Origin: Oceanococcus sp.
Lineage (GTDB): Bacteria > Pseudomonadota > Gammaproteobacteria > Nevskiales > Oceanococcaceae
Length of the DNA: 55,486 nucleotides
Direction of reading: 5' to 3'
Assembly: GCA_030147945.1 (NCBI GenBank)
Contig: JASBUL010000038.1
Coordinates: 1 to 55,486, forward strand
Part shown: positions 30,769 through 39,557 of the stretch, in pieces
Layout of the letters: every line of letters begins with the position of its first letter
Position numbering within the stretch: the stretch's first letter is position 1
Notes under the pieces: model-generated
Told to the model about the DNA's origin: nothing
Database searches by the model: none
Seen by the model: only the letters and a program-made list of their open reading frames with translations
Translations under genes and position numbers: made by a program

Positions 30769-31842
30769 CTACAAGGATATTTCCCGGATGATGCGCCATT
30801 GTCCGTCGTCATGCTGACGCCAGAACTGCTGTTTGCGATCGGTTGAGGCGTAGTTGTCGCTGCGGTAGTGCTGAACAAATTCCACCAGGCGCAGTTTGTC
30901 GCCGTCGGGATAGTTGAAGATGTTCAGGTCGGCAAGTTCGACTTCGATGAAGCTCTTGCCGGCATTGACCCGCCGTTTGTGCTCGGCGAATGCCTGCCGA
31001 TCCATGTCGTCGGTGCTGAATTCTTCCGCGTAGTAGTCCAGGTAGCGTTCGGTGTCGCGCGCGCTCCAGGCGCTGCGCCAGGCTTCGACCTGGGCTTTGA
31101 AACGCTGCCGTTCGTCGTTCAGCTCGGCCGGCGTCAGCCAGCTCAGTTGATCGCTGAAGATGACCCGGGTGTTGCCTGGTGAGACAAAGGGTTTGAGACT
31201 GTCGAAATCGCTGTTGCCGACCGCCACGCAACCTTCGCTGGACAGGGGCGGACGGGAATAATGCGAACGCGGCACGCCATGCACCCAGATTCCGTAGCCG
31301 GTGCGCTGATGGGCGCGGTCCCAGTGATTGGGGTAATCAATGGGAAAAGCACCGGCGCCGTAAAGTTCGGGCAGGGCGCTGTCGTCGATGTAGCGGGTCA
31401 CCGTATACACGCCGACCGGTGTGCGGTTGTCGTCCTCGATCTGCTTACGCGTGCCGGCCTTGCCGATCGACGCGTACATATGCCGCAGAACACGCAATTC
31501 GCCGTCGTTCTCGAGCAGATAAACCCGGCGATTGTGCAGATCAGCGAGGATCACATGGTCGACGCTGTCATCCAGCTCCAGAATAGCGTTGGGCTGCAGC
31601 CCATCGTCGATCAGGCTGTTTGGTGCCGTGCGCCAGTGCAGCCCGGATTGCTCCGCAGACCAGGCCTGACGGTCGCCAGGATTACGCGTGCGCAGCACCT
31701 GATCAAAGCGAAAATCGGGCGGTGTCTGAACCAGCTGGGCGGGATCGGCCAGTGGCCCATGTGCCTGGACAACCGTCGCTGCCCCGATCAGGACAGCGCT
31801 GGCAAGACAGGCGATTAAACCGGATCGTTTAACCGACAACAC
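30769..31842 (-). CDS. L,D-transpeptidase (YkuD domain) with C-terminal NTF2-like domain
   Basis: Exported protein (357 aa) with a signal peptide to about residue 27. The YkuD domain (about 90-235) shows the catalytic signature with H189 (IWVHGVP) and nucleophile C205 (SSEGCVAVGN). Such enzymes form 3-3 peptidoglycan cross-links or attach proteins to murein. Residues about 250-357 form an NTF2/SnoaL-like domain (VEAWRSAWSARDTERYLDYY, then FVQHYRSDNYAS) also found at the end of the next gene. The start overlaps the upstream TPR gene by 14 nt, so the two are probably one operon. Confidence 0.88.
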   Translation of the reverse strand: MLSVKRSGLIACLASAVLIGAATVVQAHGPLADPAQLVQTPPDFRFDQVLRTRNPGDRQAWSAEQSGLHWRTAPNSLIDDGLQPNAILELDDSVDHVILADLHNRRVYLLENDGELRVLRHMYASIGKAGTRKQIEDDNRTPVGVYTVTRYIDDSALPELYGAGAFPIDYPNHWDRAHQRTGYGIWVHGVPRSHYSRPPLSSEGCVAVGNSDFDSLKPFVSPGNTRVIFSDQLSWLTPAELNDERQRFKAQVEAWRSAWSARDTERYLDYYAEEFSTDDMDRQAFAEHKRRVNAGKSFIEVELADLNIFNYPDGDKLRLVEFVQHYRSDNYASTDRKQQFWRQHDDGQWRIIREISL

Positions 31843-32905
31843 TTTCTTTGACGATCAGCCATTGCCCACCGACGTTTTCCATTTCCAGGCGCTTGCGCAC
31901 CTGATCGGAGTAGCTGTTGGACTCGTAGATCTGCGTGAACTCGACCCAGGCGCGATTGCCGCCGGTCTGACCGACGCGCGGGCTGAGCACCTGAATGGCG
32001 ATGGAACGCGGGCGAACCACACGGGTGCGCCGTTGAGATTCCCACACGCTGCGCGAAACGCCGGTGGCGGGATCGAAGTTGGGGCTGTAGTTGGCCAGAT
32101 ACTGATCCACATTCTGTGCGGACCAGCTGGCGCGCCAGGATTCCAGTCGCGCGAGTACGGCTTTCTCGTCGGCCGTGCTGAGCTTGCCGCCGCTGGCCAC
32201 CGCTGCACCACCCGGCAGTATGGGCGTCGTGCTGAAGGTGTCCGGCACATCATTGATATCAGCGACACGCGGCTGGGCTGGCGGCGCTGTGGGGCGCGGT
32301 GTCGCGGCTGCGCTTGTTTGCGGGCGGGCTGCTGCTACAGGCGCGCTGGTGGCGCGTGGGGGTGCAGCGCTCGAGCGCGGCTTGCTGGCGACCTGGACCG
32401 GAGCGGTGCTTCTTTGCATTCCGGTGATTTGCGCGACCAGGGCCTGTTTGGACTCGATGGTGCTGTTGCTCTTGTCGAGCACGATCGCGCGGTTGTAGGC
32501 GGCGTTGGCCAGGGCAGCATAGATATCGCCGAGGTTTTCGTGCGCGGTGGCGTAGCTGGGATGCGCGACCAGCGCCGCCTCAAGCGCATCGCGGGCTTCC
32601 TCGTAGCGGCCCGCGCGGGCGTAGAGCACGGCCAGATTGTTGTACGGTTCCGGCAGCTCCGGGAAGTCACGCACCAGATCCGAGAATACCGTGATGGCAG
32701 CGTCGTCGCGTGACAGCATGGTCAGCGTCAAACCCTTGCTGAAGCGAGCCTCGGCATTGCCTGGGTTGCGATCCAGATACTTGTTCAGGTCGGTCAGCGC
32801 TTGCTCGTAATTGCCGACATTGATCGCTTTCTGGGCGTCGTCCAGGCTGTCTGCGAAGACCGCCGTGGAGAAGACCAGCAAGCTGAGGCTCAGGATTCGT
32901 TTCAC
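31829..32905 (-). CDS. exported TPR-repeat protein with C-terminal NTF2-like domain
   Basis: 358-residue exported protein. I choose GTG 32905, which has GGAAAT upstream and starts the signal peptide (KRILSLSLLVFSTAVFA); an in-frame ATG at 32953 would add a 16-residue non-signal leader. Two to three TPR units follow (NVGNYEQALTDLNKYLDRNPGN, then PELPEPYNNLAVLYARAGRYEEA, PSYATAHENLGDIYAAL). Next comes a Pro/Ala/Ser-rich linker (about 170-245) and a C-terminal domain (LESWRASWSAQNVDQYLANY, FTQIYESNSYSDQVRKR). That domain is a paralogue of the tail of the adjacent L,D-transpeptidase. A role in the envelope is likely but undefined. Confidence 0.82.
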   Translation of the reverse strand: MKRILSLSLLVFSTAVFADSLDDAQKAINVGNYEQALTDLNKYLDRNPGNAEARFSKGLTLTMLSRDDAAITVFSDLVRDFPELPEPYNNLAVLYARAGRYEEARDALEAALVAHPSYATAHENLGDIYAALANAAYNRAIVLDKSNSTIESKQALVAQITGMQRSTAPVQVASKPRSSAAPPRATSAPVAAARPQTSAAATPRPTAPPAQPRVADINDVPDTFSTTPILPGGAAVASGGKLSTADEKAVLARLESWRASWSAQNVDQYLANYSPNFDPATGVSRSVWESQRRTRVVRPRSIAIQVLSPRVGQTGGNRAWVEFTQIYESNSYSDQVRKRLEMENVGGQWLIVKESVVG

Positions 32906-33007
32906 AGCAAAATTTCCGAGTCTGGGGAATGGGATAAGACCACGCAAAAGCATAACAGTTTGCCCACGGTTTTTTGATCGAGAGGGCCGTCTGAGTGGCC
33001 GTGCAAC

Positions 33008-33787
33008 TTACAAACCACGCGCTGCAGCAACCGCATCCCAGGCGGCTCGAATGCGACGTACCTGTTCTTCGGCCTGTTGACGCATGGCTTCCGGCATTTC
33101 TCGTGCGGCCAGCTTGTCCGGGTGATGGCGGCTCATCAGCCGGCGATAGGCCTTTTTGGCTTCTGCATCGCTGGCAGACGGCTCGATGCCAAGCACCTTG
33201 TAGGCTTCGGCAAGGTTGTCCCGCCGCGGACGTGCGCCACCACCGCCAGCTTGCCCTGACCACTGACCAAAGCCACCGGTGATCAAAGCCAGCATCTGCT
33301 CGAATTCGGCTGCCGGAATACCCAGCCCCGCGCCAATGCGCACCAGCAGGTCGCGTTCGGCCTGATCCAGTCGGCCATCGGCGGCCGCACCTGAGAGCAG
33401 AATTTCCAGGCACAGGCGTAACCAAAGAATACGCCCGCCGCACAATTTGCGCAGTTCGGCGCTGGCCTTGTCGACGTCAAAGCCTTCGCTTTTCCCGCGG
33501 TTGAAGGCGCGCACCGCGGCCTGCCTCGCATTGCCGGTGATGCGCAGCCGCTGCATGATTTTTTCAGCGGCGTCGATTTCCTGCTTGGACACATGGCCGT
33601 CGGCTTTGCACACCGCGCCCATCAGCTCGAAGCATTTTTCGACAATCTGTTGCTGCTTGGCCACGTTCGGCGGGCGCAACAGGCGCACCGAGGTGTCGAA
33701 CCAGTGGCCGATGATCACGCCCAGCAGCAGGCCGATCGGTCCGCCCATCAAGAAGCCCAGGGCGCCAGCGATGAATTTTCCTTTCAT
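33008..33787 (-). CDS. djlA: DjlA-type membrane-anchored DnaJ co-chaperone
   Basis: 259-residue type III DnaJ homologue that stimulates DnaK and in E. coli affects envelope-stress signalling. It has an N-terminal glycine-zipper transmembrane segment (about 6-27, AGALGFLMGGPIGLLLGVII) and a TerB-like helical domain (about 45-170, ADGHVSKQEIDAAE, AAADGRLDQAERDLL). After a Gly-rich linker, a C-terminal J domain carries the HPD motif (HHPDKL). Domain order and length match DjlA. The gene follows the etf operon terminator on the same strand. Confidence 0.93.
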   Translation of the reverse strand: MKGKFIAGALGFLMGGPIGLLLGVIIGHWFDTSVRLLRPPNVAKQQQIVEKCFELMGAVCKADGHVSKQEIDAAEKIMQRLRITGNARQAAVRAFNRGKSEGFDVDKASAELRKLCGGRILWLRLCLEILLSGAAADGRLDQAERDLLVRIGAGLGIPAAEFEQMLALITGGFGQWSGQAGGGGARPRRDNLAEAYKVLGIEPSASDAEAKKAYRRLMSRHHPDKLAAREMPEAMRQQAEEQVRRIRAAWDAVAAARGL

Positions 33788-33815
33788 GGCCTGGTGAGAG
33801 TGTTCAGCGGATATG

Positions 33816-33848
33816 AAAAAGCCCGCGACGCTGTGCAGCGCCGCGGGC
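33816..33848 (-). terminator. rho-independent terminator after etfA
   Basis: Read on the minus strand, a GC-rich stem GCCCGCG/CGCGGGC (33842-33848 with 33821-33827), with further pairing inside, is followed by five T residues (A5 at 33816-33820 on the plus strand). It lies 27 nt beyond the etfA stop. Confidence 0.88.
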
Positions 33849-33874
33849 CATACAGTCTAACCTGCTGCTGTGAC

Positions 33875-34810
33875 TTACAGCGCGGCTTCGAGTTCCGGGC
33901 AGACCTTGAACAGATCGCCAACCAGGCCGAGATCGGCCACTTCGAAGATCGGCGCGTTCTCGTCGGTGTTGATCGCAACGATAGTGCCCGCGTCCTTGAT
34001 GCCGGCCAGATGCTGGATCGCACCCGAGATGCCGACGGCCACGTACAGATCCGGCGCGATGATCTTGCCGGTCTGACCGACCTGCATGTCGTTGGGCACG
34101 AAACCGGAGTCCACGGCGGCGCGCGATGCACCACAGCCGGCACCGATTTTGTCAGCCAGCGAGAAGATCACCGAGAAGTTCTCGGCCGAGCCCACGCCAC
34201 GTCCACCGGATACCACCTTGGCGGCGGTCTGCAGATCGGGGCGATCGCCGCCGCCGGTTTCCTGGCCGACCAGACGGGTGTGCGCCGGCAGATCTGCCGA
34301 CACGCTGGCATCTTCCACAGCGGCGCTGCCGCTTTCGGCCACGTTGCCGAAGGATGCGGTACGCACGGTGCCGACCAAGGTGAAGTCACCCGGTGCCTTG
34401 ACGCGGTTGACCGCGTTGCCGGCGTAGATCGGGCGGTCGAATTCACGCTCGCCATGCACAGCCATGATGTCGGTCACCTGCGGCACACCGAGCAGCGCAG
34501 CAACGCGCGGCATGATGTCCTTGCCGGTGGTGGTGTTGGCCGCCAGGATGTGGGTGTAGCCTTCGGCCAGCGCCACAACCTGCGGGGCCAGCGTGGCGGC
34601 ACGGATGGCACCGTTCTCCGCGTTGCTGACCTGCAGCACCTTGCTCACACCGTCGAGCTTGGCGGCTGCATCAGCAGCGGCGCCTTTGGCTTCGGTGAAC
34701 ACGGCGATGTCGATTTCGCCGCCGATCTGGGCCGCGCAGGCGACAGCCTTGCCGGTGGTCGGGTGCAGTTCTCCGCCGAGGGTTTCGGCAACAATCAGAA
34801 TCTTGGCCAT
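33875..34810 (-). CDS. etfA: electron transfer flavoprotein subunit alpha
   Basis: 311-residue FAD-binding subunit of ETF, which accepts electrons from acyl-CoA dehydrogenases. The C-terminal FAD domain contains [36 protein letters not shown] and the final [13 protein letters not shown]. The N-terminal half is the Rossmann-like ETF domain ([21 protein letters not shown]). It overlaps etfB by 1 nt. Together with ETF-QO upstream and the two acyl-CoA dehydrogenases elsewhere in the window, it routes fatty-acid oxidation electrons to ubiquinone. Confidence 0.97.
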   Translation of the reverse strand: MAKILIVAETLGGELHPTTGKAVACAAQIGGEIDIAVFTEAKGAAADAAAKLDGVSKVLQVSNAENGAIRAATLAPQVVALAEGYTHILAANTTTGKDIMPRVAALLGVPQVTDIMAVHGEREFDRPIYAGNAVNRVKAPGDFTLVGTVRTASFGNVAESGSAAVEDASVSADLPAHTRLVGQETGGGDRPDLQTAAKVVSGGRGVGSAENFSVIFSLADKIGAGCGASRAAVDSGFVPNDMQVGQTGKIIAPDLYVAVGISGAIQHLAGIKDAGTIVAINTDENAPIFEVADLGLVGDLFKVCPELEAAL

Positions 34811-35553
34811 TACACGAGCCCCTTGTCTTTGAGTGCGGCAACCAGTTCTTCCACGCTCTTGACCATGCGGCCCGGCTCACGTGCCGGCGGGTTCGAGGTG
34901 GAAACCACTTCCAGTTTCGGTACGTCGATGTCGAATTCCGACAGTTCGACCTTGTCCAGCGGCTTGCGCTTGGCCTTCATGATGTCCGGCAGCTTGATGA
35001 AGCGCGGCTCGTTCAGGCGCAGGTCAGCCGAGATCACGGCCGGCAGGTCCACTTCCAGGGTTTCGGCACCGGCATCGATTTCACGCTGGACCGTAGCCTT
35101 GCCGCCGTCGATCTTGATGTCCGAGGCGAAGGTTGCCTGCGGCCAGTCGAGCAGCGTCGCCAGCATCTGCGGCGTCTGGTTGTTGTCATCATCGATGGCC
35201 TGCTTGCCGGCGATGACCACATCGGCGTTTTCACGCTTGACCAGTTCGGCCAGGATGCGGGCCGCCTGCAGTGGCTGGATTTCTTCGTCGGTGACAACAT
35301 GGATGCCGCGATCGGCACCGCGCGCCAGTTCCGAGCGCAGCTGGTCTTCGGCCTTGGCGGTGCCAATGGTTACGACCACGACTTCGCTGATCACGCCGGC
35401 TTCCTTGAGCTTCAGGGCGGCTTCGTTGGCGATTTCATCAAACGGGTTGACACTCATTTTGACGCCGTTGAGGTCGACGCCGGTGCCGTCACCCTTAACG
35501 CGGATGCGGACGTTGTAGTCCACAACGCGCTTGATGGGTACAAGTGCTTTCAT
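34810..35553 (-). CDS. etfB: electron transfer flavoprotein subunit beta
   Basis: 247-residue AMP-binding subunit of ETF. Recognised from the start MKALVPIKRVVDYNVRI, the signature NPFDEIANEAALKLKE, the GKQAIDDDNNQTPQMLA nucleotide-binding segment, and the arginine-containing C-terminus with SVEELVAALKDKGLV, which contacts the alpha subunit. TTAGGAAAAA upstream of the ATG is a good ribosome-binding site. The gene is 85 nt downstream of ETF-QO. Confidence 0.97.
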   Translation of the reverse strand: MKALVPIKRVVDYNVRIRVKGDGTGVDLNGVKMSVNPFDEIANEAALKLKEAGVISEVVVVTIGTAKAEDQLRSELARGADRGIHVVTDEEIQPLQAARILAELVKRENADVVIAGKQAIDDDNNQTPQMLATLLDWPQATFASDIKIDGGKATVQREIDAGAETLEVDLPAVISADLRLNEPRFIKLPDIMKAKRKPLDKVELSEFDIDVPKLEVVSTSNPPAREPGRMVKSVEELVAALKDKGLV

Positions 35554-35638
35554 TTTTTCCTAACTCCAATTTGCCGGCACGCGGCCGGCCCATGAACTCA
35601 TCCGGGTCCGGAATGATACGGGGGTTGGCGGAATACGC

Positions 35639-37240
35639 CTACATCAATTGGTAATTCGGGCCCGAGCCACCTTCTGGGGTGACCCAGTTGATGATCTGGT
35701 ACGGATCCTTGATGTCGCAGGTCTTGCAGTGGACGCAGTTGGCGGCATTGATCTGCAGCCGTTTGCCCTCTGCTTCTTCGACCATTTCGTAAACCCCGGC
35801 GGGACAGAAGCGGGTGCAGGGGTTGGCGTATTCCTCGGCGCATTGGGTGACACAGATATTGGTGTCGGCCACCTTGAGATGCACCGGTTGGTCCTCATCG
35901 TGTTCGGTTGCAGCGAAGTACACCGCGGAGAGGCGGTCGCGCGGCGGCAGTTCGCGTTCTTTCTTGACCGGCTTGGGCTTGTTGGGATCGCGTTTCTTCA
36001 GCGCCGAGTGGTCGGCGTGGTTTTTCAGCGTCCACGGCAGCAGGCCCATGGTCACGGTTTCGATCGCGGAAATGAGCACGCCCAACCACAGACCGAAGTG
36101 GAAGGCCGGGCGCAGGTTGCGCACCTTCTTCAGTTCCTTGCCCACCTCACCCTGGCGGATGCGGGCATCGTAACCGTCCGCCTTGTTTTCGGCGAAGATG
36201 TGCTCGGCCGCTTCCATGCCGGACTTCAGGGCCTGGTGCACGCCTTTGATCTTGGGCACGTTGAGGGTGCCGGCGGCGTCTCCAATCAGCATGGCGCCGG
36301 GCATTTCCATCTTGGGCAGAGACTGCCAGCCACCTTCGACAATGGCGCGGGCACCGTAGGATACGATTTCGCCGCCTTCCAGCATCGGCTTGATCTTGGG
36401 GTGGTTCTTGAATTCCTGGAATTTCTCGAACGGCTCCAGATCGGGGTCTTCGTAGTCCAGACCAACAACAAACCCAATGGCGATCTTGTTGTCGTTCAGG
36501 TGGTAGACGAAGCTGCCGCCGTAGGTTTTGGAATCCAGCGGCCAGCCCATGGTGTGCATGACCAGACCTTCCTGGCACTGCCCTTCAGGTACTGACCACA
36601 GTTCCTTGATGCCGATGCCATAGGTCTGCGGATCCGCATCCTTGTCCAGCTCGAACTTCTTGATCAGTTCCTTGGAGCAGGAGCCGCGACAGCCTTCAGC
36701 GAAGACCGTGATCTTGGCGTGCAGATCCATACCCGGAGTGTAGGAATCCTTGGGATTACCGTTGAGGTCCACGCCCATGTCACCGGTGCGCACACCCATG
36801 ACTTCGCCGGCCTCGTTGTACAGCGGCTCGCGGGCCGGGAAGCCGGGGTAGATTTCCACGCCCAGGGCTTCGGCCTGTTCGGCCAGCATCGCGGTGAGGG
36901 CGCCCAACGAGATGATGTAGTTGCCGTGGTTGTTCATCTGCGGCGGCACGATCGGGAATTTGATGCTCCCGGTCTCCGTCATCATGTGAACTTCGTCCTT
37001 GGCCACCGGCACGCACACTTCAGGTGGCGTGTCTTTCCAGTTGGGCAGCAGGCGATCCAGCGCATCCGGCTCAATCACTGCGCCGGCCAGACTGTGGGCA
37101 CCCACGATCGGGCCTTTTTCCAGCAAGCAGACGTTGCGTTCCGGGTCCAGTTGCTTGAGGCGGATCGCGGTGGCCAGGCCCGCCGGGCCGGCACCTACGA
37201 TCAGCACATCAAATTCCATGACATCGCGTTCGACAGTCAT
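35639..37240 (-). CDS. electron transfer flavoprotein-ubiquinone oxidoreductase
   Basis: 533-residue ETF dehydrogenase that passes electrons from reduced ETF to ubiquinone at the inner membrane. It has an FAD motif VGAGPAGLATAIRLKQ near the N-terminus, the membrane/quinone-binding region GMDLHAKITVFAEGCRGSCSKELI, and a C-terminal 4Fe-4S domain. That domain's cysteines lie in CAEEYANPCTRFC and CVHCKTC. GGGAG precedes the ATG. First gene of a probable etfD-etfB-etfA unit whose promoter region carries a palindrome at 37390-37407. Confidence 0.97.
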   Translation of the reverse strand: MTVERDVMEFDVLIVGAGPAGLATAIRLKQLDPERNVCLLEKGPIVGAHSLAGAVIEPDALDRLLPNWKDTPPEVCVPVAKDEVHMMTETGSIKFPIVPPQMNNHGNYIISLGALTAMLAEQAEALGVEIYPGFPAREPLYNEAGEVMGVRTGDMGVDLNGNPKDSYTPGMDLHAKITVFAEGCRGSCSKELIKKFELDKDADPQTYGIGIKELWSVPEGQCQEGLVMHTMGWPLDSKTYGGSFVYHLNDNKIAIGFVVGLDYEDPDLEPFEKFQEFKNHPKIKPMLEGGEIVSYGARAIVEGGWQSLPKMEMPGAMLIGDAAGTLNVPKIKGVHQALKSGMEAAEHIFAENKADGYDARIRQGEVGKELKKVRNLRPAFHFGLWLGVLISAIETVTMGLLPWTLKNHADHSALKKRDPNKPKPVKKERELPPRDRLSAVYFAATEHDEDQPVHLKVADTNICVTQCAEEYANPCTRFCPAGVYEMVEEAEGKRLQINAANCVHCKTCDIKDPYQIINWVTPEGGSGPNYQLM

Positions 37241-37383
37241 CGTGTGCTCCCAGCTCGACTGGCTAGGCAGTCGGCTCTATCTCGAATGATGTTGACGGGT
37301 CGCCGCATTATATCGATGCGGCCCTGATCTGCCCCTGCCTATCGATGTGGATTGGCGCTTTGGGGCGGATAAAACAGCAAAAG

Positions 37384-37407
37384 TGTATCACATACGCTGG
37401 CGTATGT
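37384..37407 (-). promoter_or_regulatory. 18-bp palindrome next to a -10-like element upstream of ETF-QO
   Basis: ACATACGCTGGCGTATGT (37390-37407) has perfect 8-bp arms around TG. On the minus strand it directly abuts GATACA (37389-37384), a plausible -10 for the ETF-QO gene. That placement fits a TetR-type repressor operator. It is also 20 nt beyond the pyruvate kinase stop, so a weak terminator hairpin is an alternative, though no direct T run follows. A second hairpin (37302-37308 with 37316-37322) lies in the leader. Confidence 0.45.
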
Positions 37408-37426
37408 TGCGATGCACTATTCGGTG

Positions 37427-38851
37427 TCAGTCACCGGCATGCAGAACCTTCATGGAGTTGGTGCCGCCGGGGCCGGAAAAATCACCTTTGGTCACCAGCA
37501 CGCGGTCGCCACGCCCGATCAGGCCGAGCTTGAGCAAGCATTGGGTGGCTTCGCGGCTGGCCGTGATCCCGTCCAGATTCGAGGGCACGAACTCGATGGG
37601 ATAAACACCACGCACCAGCGCCATGCGCCGCCGTGTGGATTCGTGCTGGGTCAGCGCAAAGATCGGAATGCGCGTGTCCATGCGCGACATCCAGACCGCC
37701 GTCATGCCCGACTCGGTCAGGGCAATCAGGGCCTGGGCTCGGGTGTGGCGGGCGGCATAGACCGCGCTCATGGCGATGGCTTCGTCGATGCGTTGAAAAT
37801 GCTTGTCCAGGGCCTTGAGCGATCGGCTGGGCGGGTCAAACCGCTCGGCGCCGACACAAATGCGCGCCATGGCCTCAACCGCGGCCACCGGGTGTTTGCC
37901 GGCCGCCGTTTCGGCCGACAGCATTACCGCATCGGTGCCGTCCATGACCGCGTTGGCCACATCCAGCACTTCGGCCCGGGTCGGAATCGGGTTGACGATC
38001 ATCGATTCCATCATCTGTGTGGCGGTGATGACCAGGCGGTTGCTCTCACGCGCTTCGGTGATGATGGTTTTCTGCACGCCGGGCAGGGCCGGTTCGCCGA
38101 TCTCCACGCCCAGATCGCCGCGTGCCACCATCACCACATCGGATTCGCGCATGATTTCGGCCAGATTGTCGACCGCCTCGGCGCGTTCGATCTTGGCCAC
38201 CATCTGCGGTTGGCCGCCGGCGGCTTCAGCCAGCCAGCGTGCTTTCTTCATGTCGTCGCCGGAGCGCGGGAAGGAGACCGCCAGAAAGTCTGCACCCAGT
38301 TCCACCGCGGTTTTGATGTCGGCGCGGTCTTTCTCGGTCAGCGCTGCGGCGGACAGGCCGCCGCCGAGTTTGTTGAGGCCCTTGCGGTTGGACAGCTCGC
38401 CGCCCTGTTCGACTTCGCACTCCACGGCCGTGCCCTTGATGCGGCGCACTTCCAGGCGCAGCAGGCCATCATTCAGCAGCAGCACATCGCCTGGACGCAC
38501 GTCCTTGGGCAGGTTCTGGTAGCTGACCCCGACGATCTGAGCGGTGCCGGCATCGGCCGGGTGTGCGGTGTCGAGGGTGAAGGTCTGACCGTTTTCCAGC
38601 TGGACCGGGCCATCGATAAAGCATTCGATGCGAATCTTGGGACCTTGCAGGTCGGCCAGAATGCCGACATCACGCTTTTCCGCAGCGGCGGCTTCGCGCA
38701 CGGCCTTGACCCGCGCGGCGTGATCGGCGGCGCTGCCATGTGAAAAATTCAGTCGCACCACATCCACGCCGGCATGAACCAGGGCGCGCAGCGCTTGCGG
38801 GGAGTCGGTAGCCGGCCCAAGCGTGGCCACAATTTTGGTCTGACGCATCAT
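37427..38851 (-). CDS. pyk: pyruvate kinase
   Basis: 474-residue glycolytic enzyme converting phosphoenolpyruvate and ADP to pyruvate and ATP. I choose ATG 38851 (MMRQTKIVATLGPATDS); the longer frame to 38938 runs inside moaB. Signature segments are VDVVRLNFSHG, ILADLQGPKIR, the catalytic lysine region KIERAEAVDNLAEI, MVARGDLGVEI and MLSAETAAGKHPVAAVEAM. The C-terminal regulatory domain ends in the PGGTNSMKVLHAG tail. The start overlaps the moaB stop by 4 nt (ATGA), which is unusual for pyk. Confidence 0.96.
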   Translation of the reverse strand: MMRQTKIVATLGPATDSPQALRALVHAGVDVVRLNFSHGSAADHAARVKAVREAAAAEKRDVGILADLQGPKIRIECFIDGPVQLENGQTFTLDTAHPADAGTAQIVGVSYQNLPKDVRPGDVLLLNDGLLRLEVRRIKGTAVECEVEQGGELSNRKGLNKLGGGLSAAALTEKDRADIKTAVELGADFLAVSFPRSGDDMKKARWLAEAAGGQPQMVAKIERAEAVDNLAEIMRESDVVMVARGDLGVEIGEPALPGVQKTIITEARESNRLVITATQMMESMIVNPIPTRAEVLDVANAVMDGTDAVMLSAETAAGKHPVAAVEAMARICVGAERFDPPSRSLKALDKHFQRIDEAIAMSAVYAARHTRAQALIALTESGMTAVWMSRMDTRIPIFALTQHESTRRRMALVRGVYPIEFVPSNLDGITASREATQCLLKLGLIGRGDRVLVTKGDFSGPGGTNSMKVLHAGD

Positions 38852-39354
38852 GCGTGTTCTTTCAGGCGGGGGAGGAGCATGGCGAAATTGCACGGCGTGG
38901 TTCGAATGTCGAGCTGCGGCTGCAGGATCTGTTCCCAAGCCAGGCGGACCGCACCGCTGGAGCCGGGCAGGCAGAACACCAGCGTGCCGTTGGCCACGCC
39001 ACCCAGGGCGCGCGACTGTATGGTCGAGGCCCCGATGTCGGCAAACGACAGCTGACGGAACAGTTCGCCGAAGCCATCCAGGGTTTTGTCGAGCAGCGGC
39101 TCAACCGCTTCAGGCGTGACATCGCGTCCGGTAATCCCGGTGCCGCCGGTGATCAGCACGCCGTCGACCTCCGGATCGGCGATCCAGGCCGACAGTTGGG
39201 CACGGATCATGTACTTGTCGTCGGGCACGATCTGGCGCGCGGCCAGGGCATGGCCCTCATCCTGCAGGGCGCGGGCCAGCCAGGCGCCGGACTTGTCGCT
39301 GTCCAGGTCTCGGCTGTCAGACACGGTGAGGACGCTCAGGCGCAGGGTGCTCAT
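38848..39354 (-). CDS. moaB: molybdenum cofactor biosynthesis protein MoaB/Mog family
   Basis: 168-residue protein of the MoCF_biosynth fold, proposed to adenylylate molybdopterin before molybdate insertion. The family signature is VLITGGTGITGRDVTPEAVEPLLDK, with GEELFR-like GFGELFRQLS and the PGSSGAVRLAW segment. Length is close to E. coli MoaB (170 aa). Both ends overlap neighbours by 4 nt (cold-shock-domain gene upstream, pyk downstream). No other Moco genes are in the window. Confidence 0.92.
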   Translation of the reverse strand: MSTLRLSVLTVSDSRDLDSDKSGAWLARALQDEGHALAARQIVPDDKYMIRAQLSAWIADPEVDGVLITGGTGITGRDVTPEAVEPLLDKTLDGFGELFRQLSFADIGASTIQSRALGGVANGTLVFCLPGSSGAVRLAWEQILQPQLDIRTTPCNFAMLLPRLKEHA

Positions 39355-39557
39355 CGGCGGCGGACCTGGCGGGCAATGTTGCCCTTGCGGTGCAGGGTCG
39401 CTTCGAAACAGACATCCTCGCCAATTTTCACCGCATCATCCTCGATTATGTCGCGATAGTGCACGAAGTACGTCACGCCCTGATCGTCCTGTATGCGCCC
39501 GTAACCGCGCTGTGCGTCGTATTCGAGCACGCGGCCGTGACATTCCCGTGATGTCAT
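39351..39557 (-). CDS. divergent cold-shock-domain protein
   Basis: 68-residue OB-fold protein. Start ATG 39557 overlaps the FAH-family stop by 4 nt; a longer frame to 39620 lies within that gene. The cold-shock RNA-binding motifs are degenerate but clear: RNP1-like QRGYGRI in place of KGFGFI, and RNP2-like YFVHY in place of VFVHF. The usual tryptophan-phenylalanine of KWFN is replaced by EY, and the tail is very basic (HRKGNIARQVRRR). A nucleic-acid chaperone or RNA-binding regulator is plausible. Confidence 0.85.
   Translation of the reverse strand: MTSRECHGRVLEYDAQRGYGRIQDDQGVTYFVHYRDIIEDDAVKIGEDVCFEATLHRKGNIARQVRRR

Noticed and set aside
33593-35518. A 641-codon plus-strand frame antisense to etfA/etfB and part of djlA
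   Set aside because: The opposite strand encodes complete EtfA and EtfB; the frame shows only composition-driven residues.
37412-38743. A 443-codon frame antisense to pyruvate kinase
   Set aside because: Pyk motifs are complete on the minus strand; the antisense product is His/Gly-rich shadow sequence.
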